Positions 21,376 through 33,924 are shown, counted from the stretch's first letter. The stretch is DNA of 64,000 nucleotides from Polytrichum commune (GCA_950295325.1 OX485808.1:37218527-37282526), one strand, 5' to 3'. The notes: generated by a model from the sequence alone, not told the origin. Numbers and translations: made by a program.

Positions 21376-22925
21376 CTCACTCAATTTTTTAACTGGAGCA
21401 TGAGGTCCTTGACTTAGTTCAAAGAGTGTAAGCATGGTTTGGGTGTGAAGCCCTTGATTACTATAAGATTATGTGTCGTAAACCTTCTGTGATAAGGACC
21501 ATCTTCCTGGAATTACCATACGGAATCATTGTTCTAACAACTAGTTGTCCTATGTGCTACTCTATCATTGTTTGGGAAATGGTTTATAGTTAAGTTATCT
21601 GTGATGAGATCCATCGGTCGGACCATCATGTGACTGTGTCAAACACGTCGAAATGCGGTGATTACTTTCACACATAAAGGTGGAAGTCCTCATCTCCAAT
21701 TCTCGAAAAAGAGAGTAAAGGATTTAATTGAAGTGGAGTGTGTGCTCTGTGTATGGATCCCTGCGAAGGGGTAGAGGGACTCTTTTCGTGGTTATGAGGA
21801 GTTTGAGATTTTGAGTGACGTTTATTGCCATAAGAATATGTATGTGTGTCGATGGATTCGAGATGGGAATTCTTGAGACTGGTGGGAGGTGAAGAGAAAT
21901 CTTATTTATACTATGAGAAAGGCACCTTCCAGCAGGAGTCCTAAGTAACGAATAGTTGGATGATATGATAATAAAACATCAGTTTCCCCCTGAGAAGGGA
22001 GTGAACTTCATTTAATTGTGCTCAAGGTGCACTGTGTGAAGTAAGTGTAAGAATAATGTGTTATTCCTGGGAAAGGAGATTCGATCTTCTGTGAGTGTCA
22101 ATCTGCTAAGATCCTAGACTCACACAACATTGGGGTGTGAAACCCATTTCTTTTTGTAAAAACCCCCCTTGGGAAGAGGGCATATTCACTGTATCGCTTG
22201 AGTCAAGCTCTGCCGCTGAGGAGAGATATCAAGATGATAAGTCTTGAGGGATGAAGGAGGTCTTAATTGGGTGAGAGATCACTCCTGATTAATTAACCCG
22301 TGTGGAGATTTATGACTCCTGACGAGAGATGGGAGATTGTTTATCATGTTTGGATGCTGGACTAATTCACAAAAGGAGATTGACAGCCTTATAGTTTGCG
22401 GGAACTTTGAGGGATAACCGGCCACATCCTGATGTTACCACTTTCACTCGGTTACATGTTGAGAGTTTCTGGATTTCCATTACCTTTTAAATTGTAGTAC
22501 AATGTCAACAGGATTGAACCTGGAGATGTATGGGCTGTGTCTGTATCCTTTAGAAGTTGATATCCACCCTGTAATTGCGAGGTAAGAGCGGGGTGCAAGT
22601 AAGTAATCTCATGTGTACTAGTAGTCGTCCGAAGAGAGAATGGCTCTCGCAACTGTGGGTTGAATCAGTTTCAACATCGTGGTTGCCATAAATTTAGAAC
22701 GAAATATGAAGGCCAAGAAGGACTAGGATCCCTTACTTGATCGATCAGTCAAGAGGGAGAACTCAAAATTCGGGGACCATCGTCTTTGTGTATGAGGAGA
22801 AGTCGTGAGGAGGTTGTGTGTGAAGGAGAGGATGGCACCTTTATCCCATATGGTTTGGGGGAAGGCTAAAGGGCATGTATATAAGGAGAAGTGGCTAGCA
22901 CCTTGTTCGAGAACTTGAAGCTGAC
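21376..22925. other. Spacer of foldback element, 5' part
   Basis: No gene, RNA or clear repeat seen. Short frames only. The sequence is matched closely in copy B at 59513-61062. Confidence 0.5.
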
Positions 22926-22929
22926 TTGG

Positions 22930-23415
22930 AACTGGTTACTTGCTACTTCTTACTAAGACTATGGCCCTCTCTCTGTGAGACTCGTTACTTGGTGGCTTGC
23001 CTCTTGCTACTAAAGACTATGGCTTCTCTCTGTGAGACTCCTTACTTGGAATTTGGTTACTTGTTACTAAGACTATGGCCCTTTCTCTGTGAGACTCGTT
23101 ACTTGGAATTTGGTTACTTGCTACTTGTTACTAAGACTATGGCCCTCTCTCTGTGAGACTCGTTACTTGGAATTTGGTTACCAAGACTATGGCCCTCTCT
23201 CTGTGAGACTCGTTACTTGGAACTTGGTTACCAAGACTATGGCCCTCTCTCTATGAGACTCGTTACTTGGTTACTTGCTACTTGTTACTAAGACTATGGC
23301 CCTCTCTCTATGAGACTTGTTACTTGGAACTTGGTTACCAAGACTATAGCCCTCTCTTTGTGAGACTCGTTACTTGGAACTTGGTTACTTGCTACTTGTT
23401 ACTAAGACTATGGCC
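22930..23415 (+). repeat. ACTATGGCC minisatellite in spacer
   Basis: About nine imperfect units of about 40-65 bp, each with AAGACTATGGCCCTCTCT then GTGAGACTCGTTACTTGG and a variable TTGGTTACTTGCTACTTG spacer. The core GACTATGGCC is the reverse complement of the arm motif GGCCATAGTC, so the spacer satellite probably grew from the same motif. Confidence 0.8.
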
Positions 23416-23462
23416 CAGTTACTAAAATTCATCTCAAGTAGACTCTAATATGAAGTGAGTAC

Positions 23463-23632
23463 CTGCCCAACAGGAACATTGACATCGCCAGTCAACTTCA
23501 CAGCTTCAACATACTCAAAAAACTGTAATTCTTGGCCATTGGGATTCGCTCCATCTATTTGCCAGTCACCATACTTCCGTTGCAACTGCACAACCTCTGC
23601 AGTATGAGGTCCTAGTGACCCAATATATAGTC
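23463..23632 (-). pseudogene. Captured exon resembling EXECUTER (plastid singlet-oxygen sensor)
   Basis: On the minus strand a 170-bp exon runs from acceptor TTGTGCAG to donor GTACTC. It codes LYIGSLGPHTAEVVQLQRKY and then FFEYVEAVKLTGDVNVPVGQ a few residues later. This matches the conserved EXECUTER1/2 segment (GLYxGxxGxxTxEVxxLxRKxGxW...EYVEAVKLTGDxxVPxGQV) as I know it. EXECUTER proteins act in chloroplasts in singlet-oxygen signalling. Here the exon lies inside a transposon without the rest of the gene, so it is a captured fragment, probably non-functional. The family call rests on recall and needs a search. Confidence 0.65.
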
Positions 23633-24136
23633 CTGCACAAGAAGCTCTACTCAGCAACTATGCAATCCAGAAGCTACTCTCTAATTGTGATAATCAGTTC
23701 TTGAAAGAAACCTGGAAACGAGAGCCTATCTAGATAGAGATATCCATCTAAATATCAGACAATTGATACTTACAAAAACAAAGACAGTTATCATGCTCAT
23801 GATTATATCTGATAAGGCAAAGTTGGCAGTTGGAAGTCTAGGAACAAGGCTATGCAATTTTTACATCTTCAAGAAGTGCAATTACGTTGTTTCAGGACAT
23901 GGCATTTCCAAACGATGTCAACAACATCACTTCCTGTAGAGTTCAATTTCTTGTCTTCCAATAGTATATACCATAAACCACTAAGATATCTAGGGATACA
24001 CAATCATAATTATTTCACAATGCCGTGTCAGGACCAAAAATAAGAGATATGTTTGGCAGTCCTAATTGGCATGAGATTCGAGTTCTTTAAAAAAACAACC
24101 GGGTGCAAATTCATGAACGAAGTGAAATGAACTTAC

Positions 24137-24300
24137 CAAAAAAATGGATCATTTCCTGTTCCTGAGAGGTCCATCCTATGAAATAAAGTCTTCTTCAGAA
24201 GACCGCGCCTCTGCTGAGCTCGAGTTACTGCACTCTACAAAATGCCTGTAAGATCCTTGCTTGAGTTCTCCAACTCCACAGCGTCACCTTCCTCTAGAGA
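24137..24300 (-). pseudogene. Second captured exon, upstream neighbour of the EXECUTER-like exon
   Basis: On the minus strand coding-like sequence ends ...MDLSGTGNDPFF just before a good donor (GTAAG, 24136-24132). An (N)DPF just ahead of GLYIG is what EXECUTER proteins show at this junction. The T run has seven Ts where six would keep the frame across the splice, and an in-frame TAG lies further upstream, so it is decayed. An intervening 0.5 kb intron (23633-24136) is kept, which means capture was from genomic DNA, not from mRNA. Confidence 0.45.
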
Positions 24301-25786
24301 TCCATAAATTGATGAGCTTCACCATGCTGGAGTAGCAAGAATATTGACAATGTAAACATTAAATCAGGTTCGTGACAAGGCTTGAGGTTGATATAGCATG
24401 ATCAGGACTACAAAGAAATTATGAGAAAAATAGAACATGATATCTCGAACCACATCCTTTATTCCATATTGTTCGGGTGAAGGCCAAGGGGCAAGTTTAT
24501 AAGGTAAGACTTACCCCTATCCTTATGAGTACACTTGGACTATGGTTGGATACTAAGACTATGGCCTTGCCCTACCAGACTTGGCACCCGGACTATGGCT
24601 GGGAGAATTTGTGACTATGGCCCATACATGCTAGACTATGGTCTCTCCGATTTAGACTATGGCCCATACATGCTAGACTATGGTCTCTCTGATTTGTGAC
24701 TATGGCCCATACATGCTAGACTATGGTCTCTCCAATTTAGACTATGGCCAGGGGAATTTGTGACTATGGCCCATACATGTTGGACTATGGTCTTTGCGAT
24801 TAAGACTATGGCCGGGGTATTAGACTCGTTCGCATAGTTTGGTCATAGAGTCGGATACTGGTTTGTGTTACTTGTCACTAGACTTTTTGTTAACTCTCAT
24901 ACTTTGGTAATTATCTTAAACTATGACATCTTAATTTTGCTATGAAGGACTATGACTATGGCCATCACATAATGGACTATGGTCTTTGCAATTTAGACTA
25001 TGGCCGGGGGAATTTGTGACCGATACTTAGACTATGGCCGATACATGCTCGACTATGGACTCTGCGATTTAGACTATGGCATGGGGATTCGACTCGTTTG
25101 CATAGTTCGGTCTTAGAGTCGGATATTGGGTCGCGTTACTTGTCACTAGACTTTTGTTAACTTTGATACTTTATTTTGGTAATTCTCTTAAGTATGACAT
25201 CTTAATTTTGCTATGAAGGACTATGACTATGTGTTGGTGGGTGTAAATCCATGTGGAAGGTGGGCAATTGTGGCATCATTGCCTCAAAATTGCAAACCCT
25301 CCCATAAAATCACAAAATAACGGTTCAAAGAGTTTAAGGGTTTAATGACTACACATGGTTGTATCTTGGTGTATGGACAAGTGTTGTATGAGCTTTGAAA
25401 CCATGACTTCATATTACTCAAAATCATGACATAAGTGGGGAATGATTCTCTTATTATATAAGAGTTGATATTGTCTCCCCTCTATGTTGCATTTTGAAGG
25501 GGTTGGGAGAGTTTAAAATGGAAATAACATCTCTAATTTGCAAATAACGATAATGTGTGCATACCTACTTTGTAAAAACACCTTGGCAATCCTAAAACAT
25601 GGTTAGAGCACTAGACATTGTTGGGACATGTTGTCAATACCAACATCTCCAATTGTATGTTGAAGGTTGAATTTGAACCAAAGAGCAGTCATTCACATGT
25701 TCCCATGATCCATCCTCGCAAAATAGAAGTTGGCTTCTCCCCTTCAAATATGCAACATATGGAGTGTATGAGATCTTCACCCCTAT

Positions 25787-25935
25787 CAGAGCCCAACATT
25801 TTCCTTTTTAATTGCACCCATACCCAGACCATGCCCATCATCAGTGACCTATGCCCACCCATGCCCACCCAAAACCCATGGGCATGGGTGGGTATGGGCA
25901 TGGGCATGGGTATGGACACCCAATGTAGGGCTCTA
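25787..25935. mobile_element. hAT-type MITE, 149 bp
   Basis: Ends are CAGAGCCCAACATT and, inverted, TAGAGCCCTACATT (two mismatches in 14). It is flanked by the 8-bp direct repeat ACCCCTAT at 25779-25786 and 25936-25943. An 8-bp duplication and YAGRG ends are hallmarks of the hAT superfamily. The inside is built of GGGCATGGGT / ACCCATGCCC strings. The left arm of the foldback shows the empty site. Also present at 63924 in copy B, so it predates the segmental duplication. Confidence 0.85.
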
Positions 25936-26339
25936 ACCCCTATATAAAGGAATCAACCATCAATATTTTGTAATCTTTGACCAAATAGAATCTTAGCTCC
26001 ATTTTTCTATGCAAAAGCTCGTGTGTTGCAAGTTCATAAAAGGATGAGTTTTCATGTACACCCTAACCTTGATAATGTCACACCCTCCGTTTCACCAAAA
26101 AGTGTGATATAAACAAGGTGTGACATACTTGATAATGTCACATTTTGTGCATAATGTGATATTATCAAAAAATATGTAGAAAATCAAAATATAATTACAA
26201 TTTTTTTTAAAATAACAAATACGAGACTTCAATGTTTTTGAATGTAAAATCTAATTCAAAATTGTGAATAACAACAAGAGCACATCATAATGTGTCATTG
26301 AGATCAGGTAAAGACCTCTCACTAGAGACAAAGAAGCTT

Positions 26340-26618
26340 CTAATGCATGTCACATTGTTTTGTTGATGTTAAATGTGCAACACTAATTCTAATGAGTTTG
26401 TCATGGATTTTTTCCATTTCTAACAACTCATGAGTGCTGAAAATTTGAGAACCTTGGCTAGCCATAAAATTCAAAACATCTTTAGCATATTTTTGTGCAT
26501 CGCTTAGCTTCACTACTTTAGACTCATCATCACTGCTATCAACAATCAATGGATCCACTTCCATGGAATCAAGGGAAAAGGTGAGTTTGATTAGAAGTGC
26601 ACATGTGGAAGATGGCAA
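26340..26618 (-). pseudogene. Probable C-terminal fragment of pogo/Tigger-like transposase
   Basis: About 92 codons, with an acidic stretch (VDSSDDESKVV), then LSDAQKYAKDVLNFM and LLEMEKIHDKLIRI, ending in STKQCDMH. An acidic linker followed by two helices at the C-terminus is typical of pogo/Tigger (DDE_1) transposases downstream of the catalytic core. No catalytic DDD region was seen. A short upstream exon-like block at 26635-26694 (acceptor TTGACAG, donor GTAAAA) codes IELSNYDPFYESGRVFSATE and may belong to it. Confidence 0.45.
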
Positions 26619-27018
26619 TGCACTGATGTTTTACCTCTGTGGCGGAGAACACACGTCCACTCTCATAAAAAGGATCGTAGTTGCTGAGCTCAATCTGTCA
26701 AATTATGATACAGGAAAACACTCATTCTTAATGCTACTTCTGAGAGGGAGGAAGGTTAAATGAGCACTGAATCATAAACAATAGGGGAATGGTAGAGGGG
26801 TGGATCACAAGTAGGACTTCTTCAAGTCCCGGGTGGCAACTCTCCCCTTTACAATATTTGTTTCTAAATTACTCCTCGTGAACTGATGCTTCATTGGTAC
26901 TACACAAAGAGGAACGTATCTTCATAGATTTTTAGTGCTACATATGCTTGGAAATAAGGCGTGGAGAGGAACCCATTGATATCATCTGTGTCTGAGATGG
27001 AGAAGCTTCAGACTTACA

Positions 27019-27232
27019 AATGTCAGTGTCTACAGAACCAAGATAAATCAAATTTTCTACAGCAGGGTTCACCATCTTCCAGACCCGTAGGTATTCTTCA
27101 CTTTTAAGAGTATCATGAAACTTCTTAGAATTTACAATCTTGAAGGTGTGTCTAATGCGAAAGCATGCAGCTCCAGCAAATTGCTTCTCGGATATGTTTT
27201 ACCAGCTCTAAATCTTCAAGGTTAAGAGGCAT
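27019..27232 (-). pseudogene. Unrecognised coding-like exon inside the pogo-like element
   Basis: On the minus strand, ATG at 27232 starts MPLNLEDLELVKHIRE; after a one-base frame shift near 27190 it continues FAGAACFRIRHTFKIVNSKK, and then LKSEEYLRVWKMVNPAVENL up to a consensus donor GTAAGT at 27018. The codon pattern and the splice site look like real former coding sequence. I do not recognise the family; it may be an N-terminal transposon domain or a captured host exon. Confidence 0.4.
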
Positions 27233-28403
27233 TTATCGACATTGGAAATGGCTACTGAAGGAATGCAACTAAGGTGCTTACCATGTATCAAGCCTCAAAG
27301 CTTCAAAAGTACCATTTAGGAAGAAACCTTGTGGATGCAGCAGTTTGTTGAGGAGAGCGGCAAGAAGATGAGGGGCAGAGCGGTGTGTGGAGCGGCGAGA
27401 GGAGAGAGCATACGATGCAGGCGGAGCTACGAGAAGTTGATCTGCAAGAGAAACCGTTGCTTCTTCGGCATATGAGATTCAAGATTCAAGAACCAAAGAT
27501 TCAAGCGGAAGCAGGTAAAGATGCCGACATCATCCATAGAATTTGTTGTCCATCCGGCCTTTTTTCATCCATGTTACTTGTTATTATCACACTTACACTA
27601 CGAATTTTGAAAAAAAAATGTGACATTATCAAGGGTGATAGTGATAATAACGAGGGAGTTTTACACTATGGAAATCGGTTTCAAACTTTTAGGTGACAAT
27701 ATCAAGGTGTTCTATTAACAAGTGTGATATTATCAAGGTTAGGGTGTAGGCCCCTTGCCTACCATATTCTAGTGTTAATAAGGACAAACCCGCCCAAATG
27801 TCGAGGGAATCTAGTGGGGTAGGGTTCGCATGTGCCAACTACACTAAACATGATATTTAGTGTCATATGGTACTTAATGTCACTATGGTAACTTTTTGGA
27901 TGGCACTTCTTGTGAATAAGTCAACAAATATTGTCATTGATGATGGATGATTTCATCCATTGTTCAAAGCCCTACGTTCTCTTGTTAGTGACATGATGAG
28001 ATATTGTCATGGATGACTAAAATTTGGATGAAAAATCACTTGGTTAGTGACAATAATTGTAACACTATAAATCTTTAATCTCCCAAAAATATTACAAGGA
28101 ATGACAAATAATGTTAACTTAACATCTAGGCCTATTGCATGCACTTCCAAATCCACATATAATTTTAGCCATTGCATGGGGCCGACAATATTGATTCTTA
28201 TTTTGTAAACACTACACCAAACCACATGCTACTCAAATATAGGCATCTAACAACCAAATATAACCTGAAATTGGTTGTCTACACTTTACATCGAATAATA
28301 CCACTATCTTGACCCAAGCGCAAACTACAATATGCCAATTATATTGTCCTTGAACCAAGTAAGAATGCTCACTCAATGTTTTGCATTCATGCTAAACGCC
28401 TTG

Positions 28404-28423
28404 AACCCTAAACCCTAAACCCT
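28404..28423 (+). repeat. Short telomere-like tract (CCCTAAA)3
   Basis: AACCCTAAACCCTAAACCC matches the plant telomere repeat. At three units it is a small interstitial copy, not a chromosome end. Confidence 0.7.
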
Positions 28424-29511
28424 TAATCCATAGTATTATGTTGTTCTTCTCAAAATCTAGTGAAATTTCGTCCAAGCCTTGCACTTCGAGGTTGTCTTAT
28501 TGATACCGGCTTAGGATGACCTTAAGTGACGGACGAGAGTTGTCCTCCAAGAATTAAAGAGATTAACATGCAAATTCATCCAAACAGAACATGAATGTCA
28601 TTATTGTTCACCCTCTTCAGTATGACACATGTGAGAAACACAAAAAAAGTAGTGTTATCTAGGTGTCATCTTATCATTCATATGACAAGCGGTGTAAAGT
28701 TGTCATATTATTGAGGGAATACGAAAATATGAGCTTAAAAATATATATACAACAAGTTTAGGCAATATAGATGGTATGAAATAAGAGCTTATAACTCCAA
28801 ACAAATACAAATATTTTCAAGAACTCTTGACAAAGGAGTCCAAAGTGTGTAGTTGGATTGACATCCCCCCACTGCCTCATTTTATCATTAAAACTCTCAA
28901 ATGAGAGGCAAGCAATTGGGCCTCATGGTTGGACACATACACCTTCATTTCCATTGGGTTATAGCCATGCATATATTGATTGGGGACAAGGAACGGTTTT
29001 TGGATTAAATTTGGACATAGTTCCAAGATTTGAACTCTTTGGTTAACTCATAATTGAATTCTATGGGAGGACCCCCAATATGCTAGCAATATACCTACTT
29101 TTTATGATGATACATGAGTTGACAATAGATATTTGAATGATATAATATTTGAATATGATTATATTATGCCAAAAAGATATACGTTGAATAGAGATTGGAC
29201 TATATCCTTAAAAATAAAGATCCATTCTATTTTAAGGATCAATTCCCCCCCTGTAATATGCTCCCAAGCCTAGTGTTGAGTAATACCTTGGCCTTGGAGT
29301 TGAGGCATGGACACGGGCATGCGGGACAAGGCGGTCCGCTCCTTTTTTTTTAAGCGGGCAGGTCCCCGAAGCCCGTCCGGCACGATGTCCTATGTTGACC
29401 TGCAATGGCCGGTCTTGCAAATGCACTTCACCTGCAATGGCCGGTTAGCGCTGTCAAAGTGTACATGGTCCTTTCTCTAGGCTGCAGCAACGAGCGCTAG
29501 GCCGCGAAAGC

Positions 29512-29541
29512 CAGGCAACCGTGCATATTGTATTCCATACC
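29512..29541 (-). repeat. Inverted copy of the sequence at the receptor's C-terminal codons
   Basis: The reverse complement of this stretch shares 24 identical bases with the end of the receptor genes (near 16804-16828 and 57247-57271), including TATGGAATACAATATGCACG. Similarity beyond this core is weak. It probably marks the end of a dispersed element that supplies the receptor's last codons. Confidence 0.55.
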
Positions 29542-32500
29542 CCTTATCCCTTACTCAAGCTTGACACTTCCAAGTTCCATCAAATCGACATGCTAAAGGA
29601 GGCAAAATACATGTGAGGACCGACATTGGAAATGAAAGGTTGTCCTTTAATGTCATAAACAACTTGCCTCCACACATGTGACCATTTCAACATGTAAAGT
29701 ACTTAGTAAAGTTACATCAATCGTCTTTATCATAGCCTTTGACGCCTTGCACAAGCTACGTATAGTAATTTGATAACTTAGATAGGGTAGGGGAGGGTAA
29801 CTACCATGTAATTTTATTGGTTATGTGAGAAAATGGGATTTCTTTGAGAACATTACCAATATTCACAAATAGTTAAGGCATGGATTTTTCGGCACCCTAT
29901 ACTTGTTAGAATATTACTTTTAGTGCATTTTCATGCAAATTTATACCAAATTTTGGATGTAAAGTTGCAAACCTGAAGTGAAGTTTTGAACCTTACTACC
30001 ATCACATTGTGTTCTATTCTAACATTGTCACATAAACTGCAACTTAAAAACATTAACCCATATGCACAAAAGTTTGTTTTTTGAAAAATGGTGTAACTTT
30101 ATCAACACTATAGTTCACTTTCAAATGCAATGTACATAATGGATTTACATAAGCAACCAAGTTGGGAGGTTGTATTCACAAATGTTGAACATGACACTTA
30201 TGCATCATACTAATGCATTGACAAATGCATCTCATTTGAGTATGAGTTAACTACATTGAGCTAGGGTCGGATGCTATCTCTTAATGACCTTTTTGGGAAG
30301 GGTGCAAGCATCGTGAAGTGGACCAATAAATTGCTCCGGTATACTCAAACCATATTAATTTTGGTCAAAACCCTAAATATAATAGCAAAGTGTTGTCAAA
30401 AATGGAAAATGAAAACATATATATACGCACACGCGCACATATTTGTCATTTGTAGGTGATGTGAATTTTGGAGATCATTGTTTTGCTAAGCGTCACATTG
30501 ATCCACATAAGTGGATAACTTTTATCATCACGTTGATTCATCCATCCCAACCTTAGATATATTAAATATTACATTATGGGAAAAACACTATAAAATTTGA
30601 GGTGATTTCAATGACAATTACATGTTATTGTATCCATCCTATAATGGAATGATCATTCAAAGAAAATATAAACAAGTTGCATCGATTCCAAATGGGAGAA
30701 TGTTTTTGTTGCATTTGAACAATGCAATCCGAATGCACATTATGCCATTGTCTCATACTCGTTGGTGCTAAGACTACCAAGAAATACCAAAAGATTTGGG
30801 GGGTAGAGAGAGGGAATCATCACATATAAGGACACCTCTCATCCATCCCACATAAAAACTTGATCCCATGTAGGTTTGTTGCCGATTCATCTCAAATGAC
30901 CTCAAGTACATCAATTTTGAGGTTCTAAAGCTAATTCCGGTGTCAAATCAACTAAACAAAGCAACTTCTAAAATGCATACAAATTCAAGACTTTTATCTT
31001 GGATGAATGTGAGGTATGTTCTGTATATGACAATTCCCTCATCCCAAAAATGTGGTCGTTATCCCTTATCCCTTATACATTTACGACTTCATTAAAAGTA
31101 CTCAGCTAAGATTGGGGGATTTCATTCAAAGTGAGATTTGGATTGAATAACTTAGTCCATTTTGAAGCATGTCATGTCCAAACATACATAGTCTACTGGC
31201 GATTGTCTTTCAAACTTAAATGTCTTTGAGGCTTGGAATCATGAATAATTTGTTGTGTAGCCAACAATCTTTTGAACTGTCCGAATCGGTTTGAAGATGT
31301 ATTCGTTTCCCATGGACCGTAAGGCCCCCAGGGGGCTTTTGATTGTAGAAAAGTGCAAATTGGATGAGATTGTTCCAAAGAAGCCCAAATTTGCAGGGAG
31401 AGGACCCTAACTGTTTTTGCGAGATGGATCCAGTGGTCTTTTCCGATCAGAAAATGATAAAGGATTGGATTTTTGGCGAATTCTTTGAGTGAACAAAAAT
31501 TTCAGTTTTTGGGCCCAATCTCATTGCTTGGAGACTTCAGAGTCCCATATCTTTTTTTCCACAGCTCAGAATTTGACGGAAAAAAGTTCCACATGAGGGT
31601 CATAATGTTCTTTACATGTGGTAAAAATTTCAGATGTTTTGGAGCACTTCTAAGCAATCTGATTCCAGCATAAGCACGAAGTACCCCCTGCCCGAACAAT
31701 TTCCATCAATCTTCTCAACGGTGGCAATTTCTCATAAATTGTGCGATCTTGTTGATCTTTTTTCATAAACAAGCTATGTAAGTCTTCTTTAGTTTCAACG
31801 GTGCCCATCGTGAAAATTACCCCACACTAATAAGAAATTGAGCTTGCTACAAGAGCTAATCAAGAAAACATGACCTAAGCTAAAACACCCCCGGTCCTTT
31901 AGGGGTTAAGCAAAGTTTTAGCATACTAACCTAGTTTGATTGAGTACTTCCACATGCAATATGTTAGATGTAGTCATGAAATATCCTCCGAGGTCCGTAA
32001 TTTGAAGTTTGGCCAACATATATTCCCCTGACATTCTATGCATGCACAGTGGGAGTTAGGTGGAATCCCATGACTAGTGGTGCATCTATTTTTATTTTAT
32101 AATAAGATATGCATTTAAAAAAACTCAGCAAATTTTGAGGTGTTTTTTTAATGTTATTTTTTGTTATAAATTCACTACTACAATTAGTCTAGGCCAGTAG
32201 GGTGAATATAAACACGCACAACTTCGCCAATTGTTCCATATTATCATGTAGCATTAGTACATTTAAAGTCAACGGCAATGCGCCAAGTGATGGAGAACGG
32301 TGACGTTGCACAAGACGAATTTCGCATCAGAGACGATGGAGGCCCAGTCTTGGATGAATACTTGGGCGGAGAAGAGTTCGAAGAACTGATCTTGGAAGAG
32401 AAAAATGATTCGACAATGATGTGCCATAAAGGACCTCCCGGATTGATGTCTTTGATGATTTTCAATGAAAAACATTTAAAATGTTTTGAAATATTTCAAA

Positions 32501-33924
32501 ATGTATCTTATGATGCCGCCTCCGACCTCTAGAATAATAATAATAAAAAACAACATTGACCATGGCATATGTATTCAAGACACGACAATTAGGGCAATTA
32601 GCTTGTTGATGCATGGAAACTAAGTCAGTGAGTCTCGGAAGGAAGAGAATTGAAAATATCGGACTTGTAAGTCCAACTAAGTTACCCGAAGCATATCGAG
32701 TGCATTCCATGGGCAGACCAGAGGAGTTTGTAACTTAGATTTAATTGTCAATGTGTTTCAGGCAAGTGAACCTTCAGAGGTTGGAGGTCCAGTGATTTTA
32801 TTTGTTTATTTTAATTCTTTTGGGGGGTGACGGTTTATCTCCAAATCTTGATGCTAAAAAAAGCATTATGTCGCTTTGCATCCATTTGATCGTCCAAAAA
32901 TTACCCAAAATTGCTAATTTGGATGAAGTTGTCATATTTTGGATGAATATCATGATTATCATCCTTATGTGGTTTTGTGACTTCAATATTGTTACTAGTG
33001 TAGCTATATTAGAAATTTGAGAAAATGATAATTATTAATATTTTGGCCAACTTTTTTTTTCTTTTTTCTTTTGGTTCCCCCCTCCCCCCTCTATTCTTGA
33101 TTCCTTCAACTACTTCTTAAAATATAAAGGATACCGCACAATCACATCCCAATTTCAATAAACAATCATTATCCCTGCTCTAGATAGTCAAACTTTAGGT
33201 TTCACATATAACATATTAAATTTAATTCTAGTGAGTTTTTCCTGAGACAACGTGGGTCACACTTGAATAATCAAATTGGAAATTGCAAGTGCCTTGACAA
33301 CACATATACCGATACCACTCCCGTATTTAGTATGAACAAAAGTAGGTGATGGCCATCACTAAGAAACACCAACTCACTCAATTAAACCAAAATGCATTGT
33401 AAATAATAATGCAGAGGCAGAGGTAAGGAAGTGACTGGAAACGGTTAATGTTAAAGTTAGAAAAGACGTTGAATTGGTCACATAAATTCCATATTAAATT
33501 TTTGGATACTTTAAGTACATTATCCAAAAATATCGGTTTTCCTTAAAACAATTTAATCAATGCCGAAGTGGTCAAGGTACTACGGTACCCATGTCCCCCC
33601 ACCCCCGCCCAATTGTGTTGATTATTAAATCTAGAATGATTGATAAATGTTGAGCACGTAGTCCAACCTCTTTTAAACACATGTCTTGTTGGGTTTCGTT
33701 CTTAAATCTAACCTCATCACACATAACTCAAATTTATGTGCTTGATCAAAATAATTGGTTGAGTAGGCCCACGTGCCATAATTAACTGGCAACTTTTGGC
33801 ACCATCCATTGGCATCTCCGGCTGGAATAGTGTAAAAATTGATGAGCCAACATCTATTTCTCAACATAATCCCCAACAACTTCATGGCTAAAACCGAATG
33901 AAAAAGTCGGTGTGATTGGGGCTT

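Larger units (their letters stand above)
1..25863 (+). repeat. Segmental duplication, copy A
   Basis: This segment reappears in the same orientation at 41158-64000 with the same order of parts: upstream DNA, kinase-NB-ARC-LRR gene, GC-rich tail, foldback element. The offset is about 41157-41159 up to the LRR array, 40443 after it and 38137 after the solo LTR. These changes are accounted for by LRR-array rearrangement, a 1.95 kb insertion and a 2.3 kb LTR present only in copy A. Both copies run beyond the window, so the true ends of the duplication are not seen. Scattered single-base differences and copy-specific insertions argue against one locus assembled twice. Confidence 0.93.
26059..27746 (-). 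mobile_element. pogo/Tigger-like DNA transposon remnant, 1688 bp
   Basis: Terminal inverted repeats CACCCTAACCTTGATAAT followed by RTCACAC, one mismatch in about 25, with TA on both sides (26057-26058 and 27747-27748). The inverted arm shows the empty site with one TA. A TA duplication fits the Tc1/mariner-pogo group, and the reading frame at 26340-26618 resembles the C-terminal tail of Tigger/pogo transposases. Too short and broken to be autonomous. Copy B cannot be compared because the window ends first. Confidence 0.7.
19563..28190. mobile_element. Large foldback element with captured host exons
   Basis: Two long inverted arms, about 19563-21375 and 24445-28190, surround a 3.1 kb spacer. 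Outer ends read GGCTAAAATTATATGTGG on the left and its reverse complement on the right; counting the flank seen in copy B before the LTR inserted, the inverted match extends outward through CCCCATGCAAT and TTGTCG. The right arm is longer because it carries a hAT-type MITE and a pogo-like element. The spacer holds two exons resembling EXECUTER. No transposase of its own was recognised and no target duplication could be established, so the class is open; a Mutator-type gene-capturing element is one possibility. Copy B has the same element, cut by the window end. Confidence 0.7.
24445..28190 (-). repeat. Right arm of foldback element, copy A
   Basis: Inverted partner of 19563-21375, made longer by the nested insertions at 25787-25935 and 26059-27746. 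The CATAGTC motifs appear here as GACTATGG at about 24535-25080. Confidence 0.85.

Noticed and set aside
28404-28423. Telomere repeat as a sign of a chromosome end
   Set aside because: Only three units, inside otherwise ordinary DNA.
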